The notes beneath the pieces are model-generated. The model saw only the letters and a list, made by a program, of their open reading frames with translations, did not search any database and was not told the DNA's origin. From contig VGPI01000027.1 of the NCBI GenBank assembly GCA_016875595.1, forward strand, positions 1-15,084: DNA of 15,084 nucleotides, given 5' to 3'. A program made the position numbers and the translations under genes. The first letter of the stretch is position 1; every line of letters begins with the position of its first letter. Shown piece after piece: positions 1 through 7,364 of this stretch. This DNA is from Candidatus Cloacimonadota bacterium (GTDB taxonomy: Bacteria; Cloacimonadota; Cloacimonadia; Cloacimonadales; Cloacimonadaceae).

Positions 1-1203
1 CTGGATGCCGTGGTTATCGGTAAAGTAACTGATGATAAGCTGCTCAGGGTCATGGATCAGGGGGAAGTATGTGCCGAGATTCCTGCTTATTACCTGGTTT
101 TGGGTGGCGGTGCCCCGGTCTATGAACGGGAAAGAAAACGTCCGGACTGGCTGGATGAACTGCATCAGATTGATCTTGATGAGCTACCGGAACCGGATGA
201 TTACCATGATGTATTGGAGAAACTGATCGCTTCACCCAATATCGCCAGCCGGCGTGAGGTCTATCGCCAGTATGACCACATGGTCCAGATCAACACTCAT
301 ATCGAACCGGGCAGCGATGCTGCCGTCATCGTCATCAAAGACACCTGCAAAGCCATTGCCATGTCCACCGACTGTAACAGCCGCTATTGTTATCTCAATC
401 CCTATGAAGGCGCCAAAGCCGCCATTGCCGAATCCGCCAGAAATATCGTCTGCAGCGGTGGTAAGCCCGTGGCAGTGACCAACTGCCTCAATTTCGGCAA
501 TCCCTATAAACCTCAGGTCTATTGGACTTTCAGCGAAGTTATCCGGGGTATGCGTGATGCCTGCACCGTCCTCAAGACACCGGTTACAGGTGGAAACGTA
601 TCCTTCTACAACGAAAATCCGCAGGGAGCCATCTATCCCACTCCCGTGATCGGGATGCTGGGCATCATTGATGATTATCATAAAAGCGTCACGCAATACT
701 TCAAGTCAGCAGGGGATACGATCATCCTGTTGGGTGTGGGGGCAACCGGGATCGGTGGCTCGGAATATCTCAGAATCATGCATGGCTTGATCGCCGGAGA
801 TGTTCCAACGGTAGATCTGGAGAAGGAGCTGGAACTGCATCAAGTGATGTATGAACTCATGGATCAGGGACTTGTCCAATCGGCGCATGATTGCTCGGAA
901 GGCGGTTTGGCAATCGCCCTGGTAGAGAGCTGTTTTACTCCGGATCAGACCTTTGGCATCAAGGCGTCATTCGAGATCCGGGGGAGGAGCAGTACCGCCC
1001 TGTTCGGCGAATCACCCGGACGCATTGTGATCAGCGTCAGAACCAGTGATCTCCCTCAAGTAATCCAGAGGATCAACCATATCCAGCATTTATACACCAT
1101 TATCGGTCAAGTGACAGAGAACACAACGTTAAGCATAAACAACCTGATCAGATCGGACGCCAGAAAGCTCAGAGAGCTCTGGGAATCTACCTTACAATTC
1201 TAA
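1..1203 (+). CDS. purL: Phosphoribosylformylglycinamidine synthase subunit PurL, C-terminal part (5' end outside window)
   Basis: This is the last 400 residues of the FGAM synthase synthetase subunit. The enzyme uses ATP and ammonia, delivered from glutamine by PurQ with PurS, to turn FGAR into FGAM in purine synthesis in the cytoplasm. The frame is open from base 1, before the first possible start codon, so the gene is cut by the window edge. The visible part matches the second half of small-type PurL, which is usually about 740 residues long. It shows a GKVTDD segment, the lead-in LGGGAPVYER, an AIRS-type domain around residues 100-215 with SGGKPVAVTNCLNFGNP and TGGNVSFYNE, and an AIRS_C domain around 230-370 with SAHDCSEGGLAIAL and a GESPGR motif. 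Only 18 bp separate its stop from the next gene's preferred start, so the two may be cotranscribed. PurS and PurQ would have to be encoded elsewhere. The assignment is firm from the motifs. Confidence 0.95.
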   Translation: MDAVVIGKVTDDKLLRVMDQGEVCAEIPAYYLVLGGGAPVYERERKRPDWLDELHQIDLDELPEPDDYHDVLEKLIASPNIASRREVYRQYDHMVQINTHIEPGSDAAVIVIKDTCKAIAMSTDCNSRYCYLNPYEGAKAAIAESARNIVCSGGKPVAVTNCLNFGNPYKPQVYWTFSEVIRGMRDACTVLKTPVTGGNVSFYNENPQGAIYPTPVIGMLGIIDDYHKSVTQYFKSAGDTIILLGVGATGIGGSEYLRIMHGLIAGDVPTVDLEKELELHQVMYELMDQGLVQSAHDCSEGGLAIALVESCFTPDQTFGIKASFEIRGRSSTALFGESPGRIVISVRTSDLPQVIQRINHIQHLYTIIGQVTENTTLSINNLIRSDARKLRELWESTLQF

Positions 1204-1208
1204 CCAAT

Positions 1209-1213
1209 AGGAG
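1209..1213 (+). promoter_or_regulatory. Shine-Dalgarno AGGAG that selects the start of the LiaF-like gene
   Basis: AGGAG lies 2 nt before an ATG at 1216 and 8 nt before an in-frame ATG at 1222. A third in-frame ATG follows at 1228. The spacing favours 1222. Confidence 0.55.
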
Positions 1214-1221
1214 ACATGGAG

Positions 1222-1776
1222 ATGAAAATGGTATTATTCAGCAATTTATTCTGGGGGATCATCATAGTCCTCTTCGGTATTTCAGTCATCCTCAAAGCAA
1301 TGGGAGTGATTCAATCCGTACCGCTTTTCCGGATCTTTATCGCGGTCATCCTCATTTTCTGGGGTATCAATATGTTGATCGGCTTTCATGGGACTCCCAA
1401 ATCCGCAAATCGTGGAAAAGTACATATCTCTTCCGGTACCGGCAGTGAATTCTCAGTGGTTTTTAGCAGTGGAACCGTCGATCTGACCAACCGGGAGTTT
1501 AGGGACGGGGAAAACATTGAGGTTACAGCGGTGTTTGGCTCCAACTTTGTAACCCTGCCCGGAGATTACCATTTCCACATCAATCCGACCGCTGTCTTCG
1601 GCAGCGTCAAGATCCCGAGCAAGATGGGAGCTAAAAACGGATTGCCCACGGTCTATATTGAAGCCAATGCCGTCTTTGGCAGAGTGGAATTCGAGCAAAG
1701 GCCATTTCAGCCCCGGGATCCCGGAGTGAAGCCAGATCAATCTGACAGCACTAAAGTAAACCAGGATAACTATTAG
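1222..1776 (+). CDS. Small membrane protein with LiaF-like / DUF2154-type C-terminal repeat domain
   Basis: This is a protein of about 184 residues. Two hydrophobic segments near the N-terminus (about residues 6-26 and 34-54) form a short membrane hairpin. They are followed by a soluble domain of regular beta repeats built on the core V-F-G/S-S: VFSSGTVDL, AVFGSNFVTLP, AVFGSVKIP and AVFGRVEFE. This layout of N-terminal helices plus VFG-type strands resembles the C-terminal domain of LiaF and other DUF2154/DUF2807 proteins. In Firmicutes LiaF restrains a cell-envelope-stress two-component system, but many Gram-negative relatives have no known role. No kinase or regulator gene lies next to it, so I do not assign a stress-sensing role. 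The last 25 residues are polar and probably disordered. An upstream in-frame ATG at 1216 would add two residues, but its Shine-Dalgarno spacing is too short. The gene directly follows purL, and a probable terminator sits just after it. Confidence 0.72.
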   Translation: MKMVLFSNLFWGIIIVLFGISVILKAMGVIQSVPLFRIFIAVILIFWGINMLIGFHGTPKSANRGKVHISSGTGSEFSVVFSSGTVDLTNREFRDGENIEVTAVFGSNFVTLPGDYHFHINPTAVFGSVKIPSKMGAKNGLPTVYIEANAVFGRVEFEQRPFQPRDPGVKPDQSDSTKVNQDNY

Positions 1777-1785
1777 ATCATCGTC

Positions 1786-1819
1786 AGGCAGGACGATCTC
1801 CCGATCCTCCCTGCCTTTT
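1786..1819 (+). terminator. Probable rho-independent terminator after purL and the LiaF-like gene
   Basis: AGGCAGG (1786-1792) can pair with CCTGCCT (1810-1816). An inner GATC/GATC helix (1795-1798 with 1803-1806) closes a four-base loop, and TTTT follows, overlapping the stem end. The structure starts 9 bases after the upstream stop codon, as expected for an intrinsic terminator. The inner helix is weak, so the hairpin is moderate rather than strong. Confidence 0.55.
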
Positions 1820-1838
1820 GTTCTGATTTGTTATTGTT

Positions 1839-1903
1839 GGATCAGGGGACAATGACCGTATGAAGTGCGGTCAGTATTCCCTTATGATGCCTTTGTCCGA
1901 TCC
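1839..1903 (+). promoter_or_regulatory. Possible structured leader or operator-like inverted repeats upstream of the patatin gene
   Basis: Three complementary pairs are nested here: GGATC/GATCC (1839-1843 with 1899-1903), GGACAA/TTGTCC (1847-1852 with 1893-1898) and TGACCG/CGGTCA (1853-1858 with 1868-1873). They form a 17-bp interrupted stem with a 3-nt bulge on the left, a 19-nt bulge on the right and a 9-nt apical loop. A TATGAT box (1883-1888) lies inside the right-hand bulge but has no good -35 partner. The element could be an RNA leader, an operator or a chance fold. It matches no riboswitch class I recognise. Confidence 0.3.
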
Positions 1904-1976
1904 GGTGGAATAAGGAAAGAAATCAAAGCGAATGGGCTATGAGACACAAAAGGTATTGCACCCAAGGTGCACTGAG

Positions 1977-4136
1977 ATGACAAGACGCTGGATGATGCTG
2001 ATATTGATGCTCGGTTTGGCGCAGATCCTTCCTGCAGCCAAACTGGGCTTTGCTTTCAGTGGCGGAGGGGCGAGGGGCTTTGCCAATATCGGTATTCTCA
2101 AGGTCTTCGAAGAGTATGGGATCAGGCCGGATTGTATTAGCGGCACAAGTATTGGGGCGTTTTTGGGGGGATTGTATGCCATGGGTTATGATGCCAATGA
2201 ACTGGAGGATATCACCCTGAAGCTTAATTGGACGATGCTATTTGATGAAAAGCAGGAACGGCAGGATCTGTACATCGGTCAGAAACGGTGGAAACCCTAT
2301 GGTAATACAGTGTTTGAGATCGATGATGAATGGCGGATGCAGTATCCCCGGGGGATTTTCAACGGGAATAATATCAATCTTGAATTAGCCCGTATATTTG
2401 CACCAGCATCGGGAATCACTGATTTTTCTGATCTGGCGATACCTTTCTCTTGCGTGGCGACTGATCTGATCACGGGCGAATCCAGGGTTTTCACCTCAGG
2501 GTCAATGATGCAGGTGATCAGGGCTTCCATTTCCATCCCGAGCATTGTAATGCCTTTTAACATTGATGGGCACAGTTATATTGATGGCGGTATTGGGTTC
2601 AACATCCCAATTGAGCAGGTACGTGACTTAGGGGCGGATTATGTCGTTGGATTCAAGACCAATTCTCCCCTCAGACCACTGGAGCGGCTGAATAGCTTGT
2701 TTACCATTCTTGATCAGACGATCAATATCGGGATGACCCGTAATGTGGAAGCACAGGTCAGTGACTGTGATTTGGTAATGGTACCTGAACTGGATGCCTA
2801 TTCAGCAACCGACTTTCGTCAGATCAGACATATCATCGATGCCGGCGAGGCTTATGGCAGATCGGTTATCGATTCGTTGTTGATCGCCAATCCCTGGCTC
2901 TTGGATCAATCCCGCCCAAAGCCGCAGGCTTATTTATATCCTCTACATAGAATCTACATTAATGAGATCACCGTACGGGGCAACTTACACATCAGCTCAA
3001 CCAAGATCAAGGAATACATCGAGTTAAGACCAAAGAGACTCTATACGGTTGAAGAGATCATCAGCGCATGTCGGTCAGGCTGGAACTCCCAATTATTCCA
3101 GACTATTTATCCCATGTTTGAGCCAGATAAGGATGGCTATCGATTGATCATCGTAGTCAAGGAAAGACAACGAAAGACATTAGCGGTGAATCTGAACTAT
3201 ACATCTATGGATGGAATGGTGGCTGGTGTGGTCTTATCTCTGAGTAATTATCTCATGCGCAATTCGCTTGCCCTGGCAGAGGTCAAGGTAGGTGACAAGA
3301 ATGAATTGAATCTGGACTTTGTCAAGAATTTCGGGGATTTCTGGGGGATCTATTACCGGATATTCCCTTACATCAATGAAAAGACACTGTACTTCTACAA
3401 TGATGATCATCAAAGGACAAACAGTGTCCGATCAATGGAGTTAGGTTTTACCTCGGGGATCGGTGTGTTTGTGCGGCGTTTCGCGGTTGCTGAGGCATAC
3501 GTATATTCATTTCGAACCAATCTATACCGTGATGTATCCAATACCGAACCCATAAAGCCGGTGACAGTGATCTCCGGACTGGGGTTTAAGGCATATCACG
3601 AAAGTGTAGATGATTACCTATTCCCTACCTCAGGTTTTCGGTTCACCACCCGGTTGAATGCAGCCAGCGACAGATCGATCAGCGATAAGAGATATGGCCG
3701 GTTCCAGTTCAAAGGTGAGGCGTATCTGCCTGTATTTGAGAGGGTTTCTGCGTGTTTATTGCTGGATTACGGGTCCTTCTTTGACCGCGAGGATGGGACG
3801 GGGATCGACCCTTTTTATTTTGGCGGGATCGATGGTTTTTTGGGCTTGCAGAAGTATGAAAAGAGTGCGCCCTTTTACCAAGTGGGTCAGATCAGCTTAA
3901 CCACCGAACCAGTCAACGACCTGTTTGTGCAATGTGGAGTTCAGGGTCTGAACTATGCCAGCCGGGAGATCTGGCCGATCGACGAAGATCCATCATGGTG
4001 CGTGTTTGCCGGAACGGGCTACAATACAGTGGTCGGGCCGATCAGATTAATGGTGGCAATGACGGATGGCGCCAACTTTAATTATTATTTGTCGATCGGT
4101 TTTGATACAGATATATTCAAGTTTTCCCGTCGGTGA
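1977..4136 (+). CDS. Patatin-like phospholipase fused to POTRA and Omp85-type beta-barrel (PlpD / type Vd-like)
   Basis: This is an exported lipase carried on its own outer-membrane barrel. From the start chosen here (719 aa), residues 1-21 form a signal peptide: MTRR, a hydrophobic core, then LPAA. The patatin domain covers about 23-310. It has the oxyanion loop GGGARG (29-34), the nucleophile motif GTSIG with Ser58, and the dyad aspartate in DGG (Asp203). A single POTRA-like segment follows at about 324-397 (INEITVRGNLHISSTKIKEY). A barrel of about 320 residues with alternating aromatic strands completes the protein. This order and length match PlpD of Pseudomonas, a type Vd autotransporter with phospholipase A activity, and similar Bacteroidota proteins. 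An in-frame ATG at 1932 would add 15 residues ahead of the signal peptide. I prefer 1977 because the signal peptide then begins correctly and AAGGTG lies 7 nt upstream. Whether the lipase domain is released or stays on the surface cannot be told from the sequence. The 3' end overlaps the convergent mutase gene by 20 bp. Confidence 0.92.
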   Translation: MTRRWMMLILMLGLAQILPAAKLGFAFSGGGARGFANIGILKVFEEYGIRPDCISGTSIGAFLGGLYAMGYDANELEDITLKLNWTMLFDEKQERQDLYIGQKRWKPYGNTVFEIDDEWRMQYPRGIFNGNNINLELARIFAPASGITDFSDLAIPFSCVATDLITGESRVFTSGSMMQVIRASISIPSIVMPFNIDGHSYIDGGIGFNIPIEQVRDLGADYVVGFKTNSPLRPLERLNSLFTILDQTINIGMTRNVEAQVSDCDLVMVPELDAYSATDFRQIRHIIDAGEAYGRSVIDSLLIANPWLLDQSRPKPQAYLYPLHRIYINEITVRGNLHISSTKIKEYIELRPKRLYTVEEIISACRSGWNSQLFQTIYPMFEPDKDGYRLIIVVKERQRKTLAVNLNYTSMDGMVAGVVLSLSNYLMRNSLALAEVKVGDKNELNLDFVKNFGDFWGIYYRIFPYINEKTLYFYNDDHQRTNSVRSMELGFTSGIGVFVRRFAVAEAYVYSFRTNLYRDVSNTEPIKPVTVISGLGFKAYHESVDDYLFPTSGFRFTTRLNAASDRSISDKRYGRFQFKGEAYLPVFERVSACLLLDYGSFFDREDGTGIDPFYFGGIDGFLGLQKYEKSAPFYQVGQISLTTEPVNDLFVQCGVQGLNYASREIWPIDEDPSWCVFAGTGYNTVVGPIRLMVAMTDGANFNYYLSIGFDTDIFKFSRR

Positions 4137-5469
4137 TCAGCGCCATAGTTGTCTGACAGATCTGGTTCGATCTATCTTGAGAATCGCTTTCCACATAGAC
4201 CCGGATGATGGGTTCTGTACCGGATTTGCGAATATGGATCCAATGTTTGTCTCCGTATATCTTAATCCCATCCTGCAGATCAGTTTTACGACCCTTCGAT
4301 AACTGAAGAGCGCGGTGCATGTAAAGATCGATGTTCTCGGGGGCGGTTTCGATCTTGCCTTTGGCAAAGAAATAGCGGGGCAGGTCGTCCACGATTGCGG
4401 ACAAGGGACGCTCTTCCTGCCTGAGTAATGCCAGGATCAGTACCATCCCTGCCATGGCGTCTCTGGTATAATGTACATCTGGGCAGATGATCCCACCATT
4501 ACCTTCTCCGCCGATGGGGGACCTGATCTCCTCCATTTTCTTCCCGACATTTATCTCACCTACTTTTACCCGGTGGACTGTAACCCCGTATCGGGCTGCG
4601 ATATCATCCGAGATCATCGATGATGACAGGTTGACCACGATGTCGCCCTTTTTCTTGCCCAGAACGAACATCTCAGCCAATGCCACGCTGAGTTCTTCTC
4701 CGATGCACTTACCCCGGTCTGATACAATCGCCAACCGATCGACATCCGGATCGGTGGCAAAACCGAGATCTGCCCGATGTTTGGATACTGCTTGCTCGAG
4801 CTGAGTCAGGTTTTCATTCAGCGGTTCTGCCGGATGAGCAAAGATGCCGGTGGGTTCCGAGTTGAGTTCTATAACTTCACAACCGAGTTTACTCAGCAAT
4901 AGGGGAGAGATCAATCCCCCGGCGCCGTTGACCGAATCGATCACAACCCGGAACTTACGCTCGCGAATGCGTGCTACATCTACATAAGGAATATCCAGGA
5001 CACGGTCGATATGACGCATAATCGCATCGTTATCGGGAACCAGTGAGCCCACTTCCTGCCAATTCTTCCATGTGATACCGGTATCGATCGTGGATAGGAA
5101 CGCCGAGGCACGTTCCGGACTCAGGAACATTCCATCCCGATCGACAAACTTCATGGCATTCCATTGGGGTGGATTGTGCGAGGCGGTGATCGATATTCCA
5201 CCATCCGCCTGGTGATGTCTCACGGCAAGCAATACCGTGGGCGTGGGCGTTATCCCGATATCGATCACCTGACAACCAACGCTGATCAAGCTGCCGACAA
5301 TGCAGTGAAACATGGCGGTGCCCGTGGTTCGGGAATCTCTGCCCACGACTACCGTGCCATTCCGGCAGAATGTGCCAAATTGAGCGGCGAATCTGGAAAC
5401 GACGAGCGGAGTAAGGGAATCACCGGAGATACCTCTTACTCCGCTCACACTTATCATCAAATGTGACAT
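4117..5469 (-). CDS. glmM: Phosphoglucosamine mutase-type alpha-D-phosphohexomutase
   Basis: This enzyme of 450 residues belongs to the phosphohexomutase superfamily. It most likely converts glucosamine-6-phosphate to glucosamine-1-phosphate on the way to UDP-GlcNAc. All four active-site loops are present: TASHNP (95-100) with phosphoserine Ser97, the metal loop DPDVDR (240-245), the sugar loop GEGNGG (321-326) and the phosphate-binding loop RKSGTEP (414-420). Family members are usually about 450 residues, so it is complete. The metal loop is DPDVDR rather than the DGDADR of classical GlmM, a form I recall from Bacteroidota-type enzymes. The sequence alone does not exclude phosphomannomutase or phosphoglucomutase activity. 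The glmS gene two places upstream on the same strand favours GlmM. The start lies 8 bp after the stop of the PpiD-like gene with no clear Shine-Dalgarno, so translation may depend on coupling. A second in-frame ATG occurs at codon 5. The 3' end overlaps the convergent patatin gene. Confidence 0.85.
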   Translation of the reverse strand: MSHLMISVSGVRGISGDSLTPLVVSRFAAQFGTFCRNGTVVVGRDSRTTGTAMFHCIVGSLISVGCQVIDIGITPTPTVLLAVRHHQADGGISITASHNPPQWNAMKFVDRDGMFLSPERASAFLSTIDTGITWKNWQEVGSLVPDNDAIMRHIDRVLDIPYVDVARIRERKFRVVIDSVNGAGGLISPLLLSKLGCEVIELNSEPTGIFAHPAEPLNENLTQLEQAVSKHRADLGFATDPDVDRLAIVSDRGKCIGEELSVALAEMFVLGKKKGDIVVNLSSSMISDDIAARYGVTVHRVKVGEINVGKKMEEIRSPIGGEGNGGIICPDVHYTRDAMAGMVLILALLRQEERPLSAIVDDLPRYFFAKGKIETAPENIDLYMHRALQLSKGRKTDLQDGIKIYGDKHWIHIRKSGTEPIIRVYVESDSQDRSNQICQTTMALITDGKT

Positions 5470-5477
5470 AGGGTAAA

Positions 5478-7268
5478 CTATCTGTAGCGTAGTTTATGAC
5501 GGTTGTCGATAATGACCGCGCCTTTCCTCATGTCATCCCACCACCGGTTCCAAGCCTGCTCTTCCATTCGTTTGCGGATCTTTTCCTGGTATTCGTTATC
5601 CTTCATAAAGGCGTCAATATCAGGGGAATTGCGCTTTTCGCAATAGATGATGAACGTTCCTTCTGGTGTATGGATCAAACCGGATGTCTCGCCGGTCTTT
5701 AAGGCAAGCGCAGCTGTGGTAAAATCTGTGGATTTGCCGACATTGGGTACCTGCGAATCAGAGCGGAAACGCTGGAGATCGATGATGCTGTGTCCTGCTG
5801 CTTCTGCCGCTTTAAAGAACGTTGCGGCAGTGTGTTGTTTGAAAAAATCCTCAGCTTTTGGCTTCATCGCAGCGATCTTCTTTTTTCGTTCCAGTTCATA
5901 CTTGATGCGCAGTTTGATCTTTTCATAGTCTTCATAATACACATTCTGCCGATCAGTGATCTGAGCCACGATGGCATTGCCCTGATTGTCGAACATAACC
6001 TCGGACACTTGATTCACCTTACCATTTCGCAGGAAGTGCATCAAAGCATAATGCTTGCCGAGCATGGGGATATAATCATCTTTGTCCTGTACCCAATCGG
6101 AATCCTTCACTTCAAGTTTAAGGGTAACTGCCACCGAATCGATCGTTGTCCTGCGAATGAGTTTTCGCGAGTCCTGTGCTTGTTGAAAGATCTCTCTTTT
6201 GGTCTCTTCTGAGGCGGAAACTTTGATCAGGACGTGACTGGCATTGACTTGATAATTCTCCGGTGAAGCGTCCGCTATCTCGATCAGTTTAATCACGTGC
6301 CAGCCAAACTGGGTACGGAAGGGCTGGGAGATTTCTCCAGGCTTCATCTTAAATGCAGTTTGCTCAAATTCCGGGACCATCTGTCCTTTGCCAAATACAC
6401 CCAGACTTCCACCATTCTGAGCAGAGCCGGGATCATCGGAGTACATCTCAGCGATTGCAGCAAAATCATCCCCCCTGACTGCCAGACTATACACTTCATT
6501 GGCAGTCTGAAGCGCAGCATTGAAGTCGTCATCAGTGGGTTCAAACTTAAATGTGATGAATTTCATTCTTGCTGCAGGTCCTTTTTTATACTCCTGATCC
6601 TTGACTGTTTCGTAGTGGTTTCTGATCTCTTCGTCGCTTACGGCTATCTCGGGAAGTGAATTGTAATTGAACCAGATAGCCCTGCCGTAAAGCTCATCTG
6701 ATTCCTTTATGTACTCTGCCTTTAAGCTGTCTATGGTTATGCCGGACTGTTGTTGGATTTGTTCCTGCAGCCGCTGTTTGGGAAGATAGGAGCGGATGTA
6801 TTCTTCCATTCGGGTAAAAAAGGTGGGATCCATCTTCAAGGCATTGAGATACTTACTGCGGTCAAAACGACCGTTGGTCTGGAAGACCTCATTTTGCATG
6901 AGTTCTTGGGGAGGGTTGTTTTGCATTTCAGCAATGATATCATCATCAGTGATCTTGATCCGGTTCTTTTTCAGTTGCTGTTCCAGGAGGATCTCTTCGA
7001 CCAATGCAGTCCAGGCTTGCTCTTCCAAGGTTCGTCTGGTGTTTTCATCCAGTTCCCGGTCTTGATACATTTCCCGATAGTTCCTTTCCAGTTGTGCGAT
7101 CTTGTTTTGATACATCTCAATCGTGATCTTGGTTCCATTTACTTTACCGATATAACTGGGTGGGCGATTGAAAAAATCACTGATCCCCAACCCCGCCATT
7201 CCTATGATAAAGACAAAGGCGATGAAATAGATGACTATCTTCTGTTTTTTTCTTAAGTTATCGAGCAT
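5478..7268 (-). CDS. PpiD/SurA-like periplasmic peptidyl-prolyl isomerase and chaperone, membrane-anchored
   Basis: This protein of 596 residues has PpiD architecture. It starts with a short basic stretch and a single uncleaved-looking transmembrane helix (about 10-30). A SurA_N/PpiD chaperone region rich in Glu, Gln and Lys follows (about 36-200). A well-conserved parvulin domain covers about 232-332, with YSDDPGSAQNGGSLG, FGKGQMVPEFEQTAF and FGWHVIKL. A second, degraded parvulin-like segment begins near VNASHVLIKVSAS (342-354), and the C-terminus is a helical lobe. Such proteins sit at the periplasmic face of the inner membrane near SecYEG and help exported and outer-membrane proteins fold. 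E. coli PpiD is 623 residues with a poorly active parvulin domain, and the close match to the parvulin signature here suggests this domain could be active. A strong GGAGG lies 6 nt upstream of the ATG. The gene sits 96 bp after glmS and 8 bp before glmM on the same strand. Confidence 0.85.
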   Translation of the reverse strand: MLDNLRKKQKIVIYFIAFVFIIGMAGLGISDFFNRPPSYIGKVNGTKITIEMYQNKIAQLERNYREMYQDRELDENTRRTLEEQAWTALVEEILLEQQLKKNRIKITDDDIIAEMQNNPPQELMQNEVFQTNGRFDRSKYLNALKMDPTFFTRMEEYIRSYLPKQRLQEQIQQQSGITIDSLKAEYIKESDELYGRAIWFNYNSLPEIAVSDEEIRNHYETVKDQEYKKGPAARMKFITFKFEPTDDDFNAALQTANEVYSLAVRGDDFAAIAEMYSDDPGSAQNGGSLGVFGKGQMVPEFEQTAFKMKPGEISQPFRTQFGWHVIKLIEIADASPENYQVNASHVLIKVSASEETKREIFQQAQDSRKLIRRTTIDSVAVTLKLEVKDSDWVQDKDDYIPMLGKHYALMHFLRNGKVNQVSEVMFDNQGNAIVAQITDRQNVYYEDYEKIKLRIKYELERKKKIAAMKPKAEDFFKQHTAATFFKAAEAAGHSIIDLQRFRSDSQVPNVGKSTDFTTAALALKTGETSGLIHTPEGTFIIYCEKRNSPDIDAFMKDNEYQEKIRKRMEEQAWNRWWDDMRKGAVIIDNRHKLRYR

Positions 7269-7364
7269 TATATTCCTCCATACGGATGCAAATCTCTATT
7301 TTCAAACAATGATTTTTGCCTGCCTGATTTGTTCAAGGTTTTTTTTCAGGTTTCCCTTGCCGGG

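Noticed and set aside
232..696. A 154-codon open frame opposite purL
   Set aside because: It is antisense to clear PurL motifs, and nothing recognisable is encoded.
7269..7364. A terminator between glmS and the PpiD-like gene
   Set aside because: On the minus strand the only stem (CCTGA/TCAGG) is weak and followed by CAGGCAAAAATC, with no U-tract.
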